Notes: generated by a model from the sequence alone, not told the origin. A DNA stretch of 11,410 nucleotides from Actinomycetota bacterium (GCA_020200675.1 JAIVIG010000018.1:2679-14088), one strand, 5' to 3'; positions 1 through 6,631 are shown, numbered from the stretch's first letter. A program made the numbers and translations.

Positions 1-1
1 C

Positions 2-508
2 TTCCAGGGCAACCGCACCCCCTACACCGACCCCGAGACTCGCGGAATGATGTGGGGACTCTCCTTGAGCCATGGCGAAGGCCATGTCTTCCGGGCGATC
101 GTCGAGGGTGTCTGCTACGGCACCGAGCACATCTTCCGCATCATGCGCGAGAACGACTTCGAGCCCAGGGAGATAGTTGTGGCGGGAGGTCCGACCAAGA
201 GCGAGCTGTGGATGCAGATGCACTCGGACGTCTGCAACCTCCCAATCTCCTTTACGCAGGTTGAGGACGGCGCGGTCTTGGGCTCAGCGATGCTGGCGGC
301 GGTGGGTGCGGGGGCCTACCCGGACATCCAGACGGCCGCAGAGAACATGGTGCACACCGAACGCACCATCGAGCCGAACCCGGAGGCCCACGAGGCATAC
401 CAGTTCTACGTGGACCGCTACGTCGAGACCTACCCGCAGATGAAGGAGCTGATGCACGAGACGGTCAGGCACGTCGCGAGCGGCGGCAAGGCCGCGGCGG
501 AGGCTTAG
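2..508 (+). CDS. FGGY-family carbohydrate kinase, C-terminal part (5' end outside window)
   Basis: This is the C-terminal ATPase lobe of an FGGY sugar kinase, which uses ATP to phosphorylate a ketose or polyol in the cytoplasm. The open frame runs in from the window edge, so the ATG at 47 is not the real start. It begins with FQGNRTPYTDPETRG, typical of the 'GxRxPxxDpxaRG' block. GLSLSHGEGHVFRAIVEGV follows, then the 'GG-x-x-K/S-S-x-x-W-x-Q' motif as VAGGPTKSELWMQMHSDV, and the adenosine-side block GAVLGSAMLAAVGAGAY. The tail after that (about 50 residues) is normal for pentulose and ribulokinase-like members. The stop at 506-508 lies only 6 bp before the dehydrogenase start, so the two are surely cotranscribed. 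The substrate cannot be fixed; a pentulose is the best guess from the neighbours. It is not the missing half of the kinase at 10533, which lies 10 kb downstream in the same orientation. Confidence 0.9.
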   Translation, partial: FQGNRTPYTDPETRGMMWGLSLSHGEGHVFRAIVEGVCYGTEHIFRIMRENDFEPREIVVAGGPTKSELWMQMHSDVCNLPISFTQVEDGAVLGSAMLAAVGAGAYPDIQTAAENMVHTERTIEPNPEAHEAYQFYVDRYVETYPQMKELMHETVRHVASGGKAAAEA

Positions 509-514
509 GGTCTT

Positions 515-1552
515 ATGATTGGGGCCGTGTTCCGCGGCCCCGGCCACTTAGAGGTCGGGGAGGTGGAGACGCCGGAGATAGGACCGGACGAGGTCCTCGT
601 GAAGGTGGGGGCCAACACCGTCTGCGGCACCGACGTGCGCATCCTGCGCGGCGAGAAGACGCGCGGGATCGGCTGGGACGTCGTCCTTGGGCACGAGGTG
701 GCCGGCCACGTGGCCGAGGTTGGAAGGAACGTACGTGGTTACGAGGTTGGAGCGCCGGTGGTGCTCGCGCCGGCGCTGGCGTGTCACCACTGCTTCTACT
801 GCAAGCGCGGCATGGAGAACGTCTGCCTGAACAAAAGGATCGTGGGCAACCTCCTGGATGGGGGGCTCGCGGAGTACGTGCGCATCCCGGCGGACGCCGT
901 GGCGGCGGGTAACCTCTCCGTGGCTCGAAAAGACCTGCCCCCGGAGCAGCTCGCGCTGGCCGAGCCGCTCGCGTGTTGCATCAACGGCCTGACCCACTAC
1001 CGGGTGGAGCCCGACGACGTCGTGCTCGTCATGGGGGCGGGCCCGATCGGGCTCTTCCACCTCCAGCTCGCGTTGCTCGCCGGCGCTCGCGCCGTGATCG
1101 TGAGCAACCGCTCCGAGGCGCGCCGGGCTTTCGCCAGCGAGTTGGGCGCCCACGTCACGGTGGACCCGACGAGCGAGGACCTCGCGGAGGTCGTGGCCGA
1201 GCACACGGAGGGACTTGGGGTGGATGCCGCGGTGATCTGCGCCGGGAGGCCGCAGCTCGTCAACGACGCTCTGCGGGTAACCCGCAAGGGGGGACGGATA
1301 AACGTCTTCGCGGGGCTGGCGGGCGAAGGCTGGGCCGAGATAGAGGCGAACCTCGTTCACTACAACGAGTTGGTTCTCACGGGTGCCTCCGACTCCCGCC
1401 GTCGCGACTACGACACGGCCCTGCGCCTGATCGAGTCCGGCAGCGTCGCGGCGGAGCGGATGATCACGCACCGCTTCCCGCTCGCGGACGCCGAGAAGGC
1501 CATCGAGACCTCGGCCGGCGGCGAAGGCGTCAAGGTCGCCGTGATGCCTTGA
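515..1552 (+). CDS. Zinc-dependent medium-chain alcohol/polyol dehydrogenase
   Basis: A 345-residue cytoplasmic NAD(P)-dependent dehydrogenase of the MDR superfamily, sorbitol/threonine dehydrogenase branch. It probably oxidises a sugar alcohol to a ketose. Catalytic zinc ligands are visible as Cys37 (NTVCGTD), His60-Glu61 (GHEVAG) and Glu150 (LAEPLACC). The structural zinc site is complete with Cys90, Cys93, Cys96 and Cys104 (CHHCFYCKRGMENVC). The Rossmann glycine loop is GAGPIG (174-179). The end of the second Rossmann strand reads IVSNRSEARR, without the usual acidic residue, which leaves the NAD/NADP preference open. Length is normal and the C-terminus (GEGVKVAVMP) looks complete. The ATG at 515 follows the kinase stop by 6 bp; GGAGG at 499-503 and TAGGG at 506-510 are the only SD-like elements. 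Sitting directly behind a sugar kinase suggests an oxidise-then-phosphorylate route. The exact polyol is unknown. Confidence 0.93.
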   Translation: MIGAVFRGPGHLEVGEVETPEIGPDEVLVKVGANTVCGTDVRILRGEKTRGIGWDVVLGHEVAGHVAEVGRNVRGYEVGAPVVLAPALACHHCFYCKRGMENVCLNKRIVGNLLDGGLAEYVRIPADAVAAGNLSVARKDLPPEQLALAEPLACCINGLTHYRVEPDDVVLVMGAGPIGLFHLQLALLAGARAVIVSNRSEARRAFASELGAHVTVDPTSEDLAEVVAEHTEGLGVDAAVICAGRPQLVNDALRVTRKGGRINVFAGLAGEGWAEIEANLVHYNELVLTGASDSRRRDYDTALRLIESGSVAAERMITHRFPLADAEKAIETSAGGEGVKVAVMP

Positions 1553-1565
1553 TCGGGCGCTTCGC

Positions 1566-1586
1566 CCCCCGGCGAGACGCCGGGGG
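1566..1586 (+). other. GC-rich perfect stem-loop between dehydrogenase and AraL-like gene
   Basis: CCCCCGGCG (1566-1574) and CGCCGGGGG (1578-1586) form a perfect 9-bp stem around the loop AGA. No T-run follows, so it is not a classical intrinsic terminator. A smaller stem, GGGCG-CTT-CGCCC (1555-1567), abuts it. The right arm with its flank is repeated at 1594-1605 (see the direct repeat). It could act as an mRNA processing or stability element, or mask translation of the gene at 1631; this role is inferred. Confidence 0.5.
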
Positions 1587-1606
1587 CTCCTAGCGAGACG
1601 CCGGGC
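1573..1606 (+). repeat. Short direct repeat at the truncation junction
   Basis: GCGAGACGCCGGG-type units occur at about 1573-1585 and 1594-1606, spaced 21 bp start to start. The second copy directly borders the preserved in-frame codons of the AraL-like gene (GGC AAC AAC CCC from 1604). Repeats at a junction where coding sequence is missing are consistent with a deletion or rearrangement, but two copies of 13 bp in GC-rich DNA are weak evidence alone. Confidence 0.45.
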
Positions 1607-1630
1607 AACAACCCCACCAAGGACCCGAAG

Positions 1631-2308
1631 ATGTACTCCGAGAAGCTCACGAAGCTCGGGCTGCCCACGCCGGAGGAGGAGACCGTAAACACCGTCGTCA
1701 CCATGACGCAGTGGCTGCTCCAGAACCACCCGGACGCGGTAGTCTTCCCCATAAGCGAGGAGCCTCTGAAGAACGCGCTGCGAAACGCGGGCATAAAGAT
1801 GTCCGAGAACGCCGAGGAGATAGACATCGTCATCGCCTCCTACGACCGCACCTTCGAATACAGGAAGCTTCAGATCGCCTTCGACGCCATCTGGTTCCAC
1901 AACCGGGCGAAGCTGGTTACCACCAACCCCGACCGCTACTGTCCGTTCCCCGGTGGAAGAGGCGAGCCCGACGCGGCGTCCATAGTCGCGGCGATAGAGG
2001 CGTGTACGCAGGCCAAGTGCGAGATCAACACCGGCAAGCCCGACCCCATCATGCTGGAGACGATAATGGGCATGATCGGAATGGACGCCTCCGAGTGCGT
2101 GTGTACCGGCGACCGGCTGTACACCGAGATTCGGATGGCCCTGGACGCCGGGATGCCCGCCGCCGTGGTCCTGACCGGCGAGACGAACGCCGAAATGCTC
2201 GAAGCGGAGAGCGAGGAGAACAAGCCGGACTACGTGCTCGACAGGATAGACCGCCTCATCCCGCCCAAGATGTGGGAAGAGCTGGACTGGACGGAGGAAG
2301 ACGAGTAG
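1631..2308 (+). CDS. HAD-IIA phosphatase (AraL/NagD-like), N-terminally truncated, motif I missing
   Basis: A 225-residue product matching the AraL/NagD (HAD-IIA) sugar-phosphate phosphatases, usually about 260-280 residues. The cap domain is recognisable (TTNPDRYCPFPGG, then GEPDAASIVAAIE). Motif III Lys136 is in NTGKPDPIM, motif IV Asp161 in TGDRLYTEI, and the ending (PDYVLDRIDRLI) is typical. Missing are roughly the first 35-45 residues, with the DxDGT nucleophile motif I. In-frame codons just upstream of the ATG read GNNPTKDPK, resembling the motif II block '(T/S)NN' of a full-length protein. Upstream of that only about 50 bp remain before the TGA of the dehydrogenase, with no start codon. 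The ATG at 1631 is the only possible start; AAGGA at 1619-1623 could serve as its SD. As read, the enzyme should be unable to form the phospho-aspartate and is probably inactive, a regulatory remnant, or a sequence or assembly artefact. It is followed by an AraM-like gene, as in Bacillus. Confidence 0.75.
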   Translation: MYSEKLTKLGLPTPEEETVNTVVTMTQWLLQNHPDAVVFPISEEPLKNALRNAGIKMSENAEEIDIVIASYDRTFEYRKLQIAFDAIWFHNRAKLVTTNPDRYCPFPGGRGEPDAASIVAAIEACTQAKCEINTGKPDPIMLETIMGMIGMDASECVCTGDRLYTEIRMALDAGMPAAVVLTGETNAEMLEAESEENKPDYVLDRIDRLIPPKMWEELDWTEEDE

Positions 2309-2395
2309 TTGGAACGGAAACCATATGACCGCGGAAGTAGGAAGAACCGGGCTCGGAAGTCGAGAAAACGACTCCCGACTCCCGCGCTTTCCGAC

Positions 2396-2402
2396 GGGAG
2401 GT
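2396..2402 (+). promoter_or_regulatory. Shine-Dalgarno of the G1P dehydrogenase gene, inside a weak hairpin
   Basis: GGGAGGT lies 5 nt before the ATG at 2408 and fixes that start. CGGGAG (2395-2400) can pair with CTCCCG at 2379-2384, or alternatively with the second copy at 2372-2377, so the SD could be partly sequestered. The stem is only 6 bp, so any regulatory role is speculative. Confidence 0.5.
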
Positions 2403-2407
2403 AGGGC

Positions 2408-3793
2408 ATGAACGAAGAGCTGGTGAACGGGGCGCTACGCGACGCGACCGACACACAAACGGTGAACATCGGGGAGGGCGCGCTAGCCTCGGTCGCCGAA
2501 GTCTTCGAGCAGAGCTTCGGCGCAGACGCCAGAGCGGTCGTGGTCACGGACGAGAACATGTGGGCGGCGGCCGGCGAGGAGGTGCAGAAAAACCTCGAAG
2601 CGGCCGGACGCGAAACGGTCGAGCCGTACATCTTCCCCGGCAAGCCGGTTCTGTACGCCAAGTACGCCAACGTAGAGATACTCATAGAGGCGCTGCGCGA
2701 GCAAGAGGCGCTGCGCGAGCACGACGCCATCCCGGTCGCCGTGGGCTCCGGGAGCCTCAACGACATCGCCAAGCGGGCGGCTTACGAGTGCGACCGGCCG
2801 TACATGAACGTCGCCACCGCCGCCTCGATGGACGGCTACACGGCGTTCGGCGCTTCGATAGAGAAGGATGGGGCCAAGCAGACGCTCACCTGCCCGGCGC
2901 CGCGTGCGGTCGTGGGTGACGTGGACGTCCTGGTAAACGCGCCCCCCAAAATGACCGCCGCCGGCTACGCCGACTTGCTCGGCAAGGTGACGTCGGGGGC
3001 CGACTGGCTGATCGCCGACGCTTTGGGGGTCGAGCCCATAGACCAGAACGGCTGGGATCTGGTACAGGACCACTTGCGTGGTTGGATCTCCACCCCGGCC
3101 GAGTTGCGCGAAGGCGACGGAGAAGCGATGGATGGTCTCATCGAGGGCCTGGTCATGTCCGGCCTGGCGATGCAGGCTTACCAGTCTTCGCGGACGGCCT
3201 CCGGCGCCGAGCACCAGTTCAGCCACCTCTGGGAGGGGGAGGGTCTGGGCCGTGACCTCGACCCGCCGCTCTCGCATGGGTTCAAGGTGGGAGTGGGCTC
3301 CATAGCCATCGCCGCCCTCTTCGAGCGGGTTCTCGAACGCGACCTCGCTAACCTGCACATCGAAGCGATAAAGCGCGACTGGCCCGGCCCGGAGGAGGTC
3401 GAGCAAAAGGTGCGGGCGGCGCACAACCCTCCGCTAGAAGATCCCGCCGTCAAGCAGAGCCTCGCAAAGTACATAGACGCCGCCGCGCTCGGCGAACGGC
3501 TGGAGCTGCTCGGCGAGCTCTGGCCGGATCTGAGCAAGAAGCTGCGAGAGCAGTTGATGCCGGCCGACGAGCTGCGGGAGAAGCTGCGGGCCGCCGGGTG
3601 CCCGACGAGCCCCGAGGAGATCGGGCTGAGCATCGAGGACTTCAAGGCGACGTACCGCAGGGCGCAGATGATCCGGAGCCGCTACACCATCCTCGACCTC
3701 GCCAACGAGGCCGGCATCCTCGATGAGTGCGTCGAGGAACTGTTCGCGCCGGACGGCTTCTGGGCCCGTGACGCGGCCTCGCAAGCGCGGTAG
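2408..3793 (+). CDS. sn-glycerol-1-phosphate dehydrogenase family protein (AraM/EgsA-like)
   Basis: A 461-residue member of the metal-dependent glycerol-1-phosphate dehydrogenase family, which reduces dihydroxyacetone phosphate to sn-glycerol-1-phosphate with NAD(P)H. Diagnostic blocks are the nucleotide loop AVGSGSLNDIAKRAAY (111-126), NVATAASMDGYTAFGASI (134-151), and AAGYADLLGKVTSGADW (184-200) with metal ligand Asp189. SGAEHQFSHLWE holds His269 and His273, and SHGFKVG holds His290. By family analogy Asp189, His269 and His290 bind the metal. It is longer than Bacillus AraM (about 394 residues), mainly through a charged C-terminal segment after about residue 330. An 18-bp tandem duplication gives EALREQ-EALREH (94-105) just before the nucleotide loop. 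Its upstream partner is an AraL-like gene. It might supply G1P for ether-type lipids, or act on another sugar phosphate in this catabolic operon; the sequence does not decide. The ATG at 2408 has a good SD. Confidence 0.88.
   Translation: MNEELVNGALRDATDTQTVNIGEGALASVAEVFEQSFGADARAVVVTDENMWAAAGEEVQKNLEAAGRETVEPYIFPGKPVLYAKYANVEILIEALREQEALREHDAIPVAVGSGSLNDIAKRAAYECDRPYMNVATAASMDGYTAFGASIEKDGAKQTLTCPAPRAVVGDVDVLVNAPPKMTAAGYADLLGKVTSGADWLIADALGVEPIDQNGWDLVQDHLRGWISTPAELREGDGEAMDGLIEGLVMSGLAMQAYQSSRTASGAEHQFSHLWEGEGLGRDLDPPLSHGFKVGVGSIAIAALFERVLERDLANLHIEAIKRDWPGPEEVEQKVRAAHNPPLEDPAVKQSLAKYIDAAALGERLELLGELWPDLSKKLREQLMPADELREKLRAAGCPTSPEEIGLSIEDFKATYRRAQMIRSRYTILDLANEAGILDECVEELFAPDGFWARDAASQAR
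2687..2722 (+). repeat. 18-bp in-frame tandem duplication within the G1P dehydrogenase gene
   Basis: Two copies of an 18-bp unit (GAGGCGCTGCGCGAGCAA/C) lie head to tail at 2687-2704 and 2705-2722, identical at 17 of 18 bases. They encode EALREQ and EALREH, extending a predicted charged helix just before the nucleotide-binding loop while keeping the frame. Confidence 0.85.
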
Positions 3794-3917
3794 TGCGGAG
3801 CGGCCCGGTACCGTAAGAGCGTGCGACGAATTCGGCCGGGAGGAGGAACGAGAGCGGGAGATTACTGCGTGAGCGCATCCCAGGGTAAAGAGTACGGAAC
3901 ACGTCGAGAGACAGGTC

Positions 3918-3925
3918 AAGGAGGT
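3918..3925 (+). promoter_or_regulatory. Full-consensus Shine-Dalgarno of the RpiB-like gene
   Basis: AAGGAGGT, a full complement to the 16S 3' end, stands 9 nt before the ATG at 3935 and fixes the start. The 141-bp gap upstream (3794-3934) otherwise shows no convincing promoter or terminator. Confidence 0.8.
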
Positions 3926-3934
3926 AGGTAAAGG

Positions 3935-4414
3935 ATGAAGAAGATAGGCATCGGCGCCGACGACGCGGCCCTCGAGCTCAAGCAAACGCTCGTCGAGCAC
4001 CTGGAGGAGATGGGCTACGAGGTCGAGGACTACAGCCCCCCCTCCAAGGAGGAGGCCAAGAACGCGGGGATAGACTACCCCGATGTCGCTGTAGAGGTCG
4101 CCGAAGCGGTCGCCCGCGGAGACCACGATCAGGCCATCCTGTGCTGCGGCACCGGCCTCGGCATGAGCATGACGGCGAACAAGGTGCCCGGAGTACGCGC
4201 GGCGCAGTGTCACGACGTCTACTCGGCCGAGCGGGCGAAGAAGTCCAACAACGCGCAGGTCTTGACGATGGGCGGGCGCGTGATCGGCCCGGAGGCCGCC
4301 AAGACGGTCCTGGACGCCTTTCTGGAGTCCGAGTTTGGCGGCGGCTCCTCGGCTCCGAAAGTGGAGAAGATGAACGAGGTAGACCGTCGCTACCACGGCA
4401 CGCCAGCCTCCTAG
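3935..4414 (+). CDS. Sugar-phosphate isomerase, RpiB/LacA/LacB family
   Basis: A 159-residue cytoplasmic aldose-ketose phosphate isomerase of the RpiB/LacAB fold, of normal family length (about 145-160). Visible motifs are IGADDAALELK (5-16), DYPDVA (48-52 region), and LCCGTGLGMSMTANKVPGVRAA (69-90) with catalytic-base Cys71. CHDVYSAERAKKSNNAQVL follows, holding His93 and the 'NNA' block, then GGRVIG. RpiB proteins normally read D-H-A/G at residues 9-11; here it is Asp9-Asp10-Ala11, so the phosphate-side His is missing. LacAB and tetrulose-phosphate isomerases (EryI/DerI type) also vary here, so the substrate may not be ribose-5-phosphate. Placed before transketolase and transaldolase, it likely prepares an aldose phosphate for them. 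It could be a true Rpi, a tetrose-4-phosphate isomerase, or another pentose or hexose phosphate isomerase; family assignment is firm, substrate is not. Confidence 0.9.
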   Translation: MKKIGIGADDAALELKQTLVEHLEEMGYEVEDYSPPSKEEAKNAGIDYPDVAVEVAEAVARGDHDQAILCCGTGLGMSMTANKVPGVRAAQCHDVYSAERAKKSNNAQVLTMGGRVIGPEAAKTVLDAFLESEFGGGSSAPKVEKMNEVDRRYHGTPAS

Positions 4415-4503
4415 GCTGCTGCGCGGGTAGTGGCCGGGTTGCTCTCGCCTTTGGTGCGGTACAACATCGTGTAGAAGCCGATGTAGCAAAATACGACGAA
4501 AAC

Positions 4504-4509
4504 GGAGGT
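4504..4509 (+). promoter_or_regulatory. Shine-Dalgarno abutting the transketolase start codon
   Basis: GGAGGT ends directly at the ATG at 4510, leaving no spacer. The next codon, TTG at 4513, would have a 3-nt spacer and is the alternative start. No in-frame ATG, GTG or TTG with a better SD is seen in the 95 bp after the RpiB-like stop. Confidence 0.55.
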
Positions 4510-6588
4510 ATGTTGGATCTCAAGACCCAGACGAGCGTGGCGCGGCGGTCCATAGACGCCGTCAGGACGCTGGCGATGGACGCGGTGCAGAAGGCGGGCA
4601 ACGGCCACCCGGGGACGGCGATGGCGCTCGCCCCGCTGGCGTACACGATCTACACCAGGTTCCTCCGGCACAACCCGGAGAACCCCGACTGGCCCGACAG
4701 GGATCGCTTTATTCTCTCGGCGGGTCACGCTTCTATCTTGCAGTACTCGCTGTTGCACCTCACCGGCTACGACCTGTCGCTGGAGCAGATCACGCGTTTC
4801 CGCCAGAAGGGCTCCATCACGCCGGGCCACCCCGAGCACTTCATGACGCCGGGCGTGGAGACGACGACGGGTCCGCTGGGCCAGGGCTTCGCCAACGGGG
4901 TCGGAATGGGGATGGCCGAGCGCTTCCTAGCCGACCGGTACAACCGCATCGGGCACGACGTCGTGGACCATCGCACCTTCGCCATCTGCTCGGACGGCGA
5001 TCTCATGGAGGGCGTCTCCAACGAGGCCGCCTCCATAGCCGGACAGAACGCCCTCGGCAAGCTCGTCTACTACTACGACGACAATCGCATCACCATAGAC
5101 GGCACGACCGCCATCTCCTTCGACCGGGAGGATAAGGGCAAGCGCTTCGAGGCCCAGGGCTGGCACGTCCAGCACGTCGCCGACTCCGAAGACCTCGACG
5201 CCCTCGCGGAGGCGACTAGCAACGCCATCGCCGAAGAAGAGCGGCCGTCCCTGATCATAGTACGCTCCCACATCGCTTACCCCGCCCCCAACGCAATGGA
5301 CACCGCCGCTGCCCACGGCAGCGCCCTGGGCGAGGAAGAGGTGCGCGTGGCCAAAGAGGCCCTTGGCCTCGACCCCGACGCGCACTTCGACGTCCCAGAC
5401 GAGGTCTACGATCACATGGACCAGAAGCCAAGGGGCCGCGAGCTCGAAGAAGAGTGGAACCGGCGCTTCGCCGCCTGGCGCGAGGAGTTCCCCGAGCTCG
5501 CCGAGGAGTGGGAGCAGGTCCAGAGCGGAGATCCTATCCATGGCTACGAGGAGAAGCTGCCGAAGTGGGACCCGTCGGAGACGGAGAAGCTCGCCACCAG
5601 GAAGGCCGGGGCGGCGGTCATGGACGCGTTCAAGGATTACGTGCCGACCATGATCGGGGGAGCGGCCGACCTCGTCAACTCGACCTCGACCGCGTTCTCC
5701 GGCGGCGGTATCTTCTCCCCGGACAACGCCGGACGAAATATTGCCTGGGGTATCCGCGAGCACGCGATGGGCTCGTGCGTCAACGGCATCGCGGTACACG
5801 GCGGGATGGTCAGACCCTACGGCTCGACCTTCCTCATCTTCTCCGACTACATGCGCCCGGCCGTCAGGCTATCGGCGCTCATGGGCGTCAAGGTCGCCTG
5901 GATCTGGACGCATGACTCCGTGGGTTTGGGCGAGGACGGTCCCACCCACCAGCCCATCGAACACTACATGGCGCTGCGCGCGATCCCGAATCTCACTGTG
6001 ATCCGGCCCGCCGACGCTAACGAGACCTCGATGGCCTGGCGCAGCACCTTCGACACCGACGGGCCCGTAGCCATCCTCCTCACGCGCCAGAACGTCCCCG
6101 TCCTGGACCCGGGACCGGCGGAAGGCGCCTTGCGCGGCGCGTACGTTCGCGCCGACGCCGATGGCGAGCCAGACGTCATCCTCATCGGCACGGGCTCCGA
6201 GGTCGCCGTGGCCCTCGAAGCCAGGGAGCTGCTTTCTGAGCAGGGTATCTCGGCTCGCGTGGTCAGCATGCCGTCGTGGGAGATCTACGACGCGCAGGAT
6301 CAGTCCTACAAAGACTCCGTGCTGCCGCCGTCGGTCGAGGCCAGGGTCTCGGTCGAGGCCGGGGTGCCGACCGGCTGGGAGCGCTACATCGGCTTCCGCG
6401 GCAGGAGCGTCGGCATCAACCGCTACGGAGCATCCGCGCCGGGCGAGGATCTGTTGCAGGAGCTCGGCATCAATCCCGAGAACGTGGCGAACGAGGCATT
6501 GGACCTGCTGGGCCGTTCGGAGCGGATAGGCGAGGAGCCTGGCACGCCCGCCGTCGAGCCGACTGACCCATCGGAGGGGCATTCGTAA
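4510..6588 (+). CDS. tkt: Transketolase
   Basis: A 692-residue thiamine-diphosphate enzyme moving two-carbon ketol units between sugar phosphates in the non-oxidative pentose phosphate pathway. The N-terminal domain shows QKAGNGHPGTAMALAPLAY with His33, AGHAS with His73 and TPGHPEH with His107. The ThDP-binding stretch runs from SDGDLMEG (161-168) to YYDDNRITIDG, with Asn192. The pyrimidine domain has GIREHAMG with the ThDP-activating Glu417, then THDSVGLGEDGPTHQP with His468 and IRPADANE. The C-terminal domain includes VSVEAGVPTGWERYIG. Length fits the family (about 660-700). The open frame extends far upstream through the RpiB-like gene, but homology begins near ARRSIDAVRTLAMDAV, so ATG 4510 (or TTG 4513) is chosen. 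The gene ends in TAA-TGA-TAG, three tandem in-frame stops. Its own copy inside this cluster suggests dedicated processing of pentulose or tetrose phosphates. Confidence 0.96.
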   Translation: MLDLKTQTSVARRSIDAVRTLAMDAVQKAGNGHPGTAMALAPLAYTIYTRFLRHNPENPDWPDRDRFILSAGHASILQYSLLHLTGYDLSLEQITRFRQKGSITPGHPEHFMTPGVETTTGPLGQGFANGVGMGMAERFLADRYNRIGHDVVDHRTFAICSDGDLMEGVSNEAASIAGQNALGKLVYYYDDNRITIDGTTAISFDREDKGKRFEAQGWHVQHVADSEDLDALAEATSNAIAEEERPSLIIVRSHIAYPAPNAMDTAAAHGSALGEEEVRVAKEALGLDPDAHFDVPDEVYDHMDQKPRGRELEEEWNRRFAAWREEFPELAEEWEQVQSGDPIHGYEEKLPKWDPSETEKLATRKAGAAVMDAFKDYVPTMIGGAADLVNSTSTAFSGGGIFSPDNAGRNIAWGIREHAMGSCVNGIAVHGGMVRPYGSTFLIFSDYMRPAVRLSALMGVKVAWIWTHDSVGLGEDGPTHQPIEHYMALRAIPNLTVIRPADANETSMAWRSTFDTDGPVAILLTRQNVPVLDPGPAEGALRGAYVRADADGEPDVILIGTGSEVAVALEARELLSEQGISARVVSMPSWEIYDAQDQSYKDSVLPPSVEARVSVEAGVPTGWERYIGFRGRSVGINRYGASAPGEDLLQELGINPENVANEALDLLGRSERIGEEPGTPAVEPTDPSEGHS

Positions 6589-6631
6589 TGATAGGGACAA
6601 ACGGCAGTCGAGTAAGCCGTAGTAGCACGAT

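Noticed and set aside
1553..1630. The inter-gene hairpin as an intrinsic terminator
   Set aside because: No T-run follows the stem, and the downstream gene is in the same orientation and would be cut off; kept only as a stem-loop.
548..1900. A 450-codon open frame on the minus strand opposite the dehydrogenase and AraL-like gene
   Set aside because: It is antisense to two clearly homologous genes and has low-complexity Arg/Val/Leu-rich content, as expected from GC-rich third-position bias; no motif was recognised.
4436..4503. Locally AT-richer stretch before transketolase with TTG and TACAAC promoter-like words
   Set aside because: The boxes are poorly matched and spaced about 15 bp or less apart; not enough to call a promoter.
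4141..4509. Upstream in-frame extension of transketolase overlapping the RpiB-like gene
   Set aside because: The extra 123 residues are an out-of-frame reading of the RpiB-like gene and have no transketolase similarity; homology begins after 4510.
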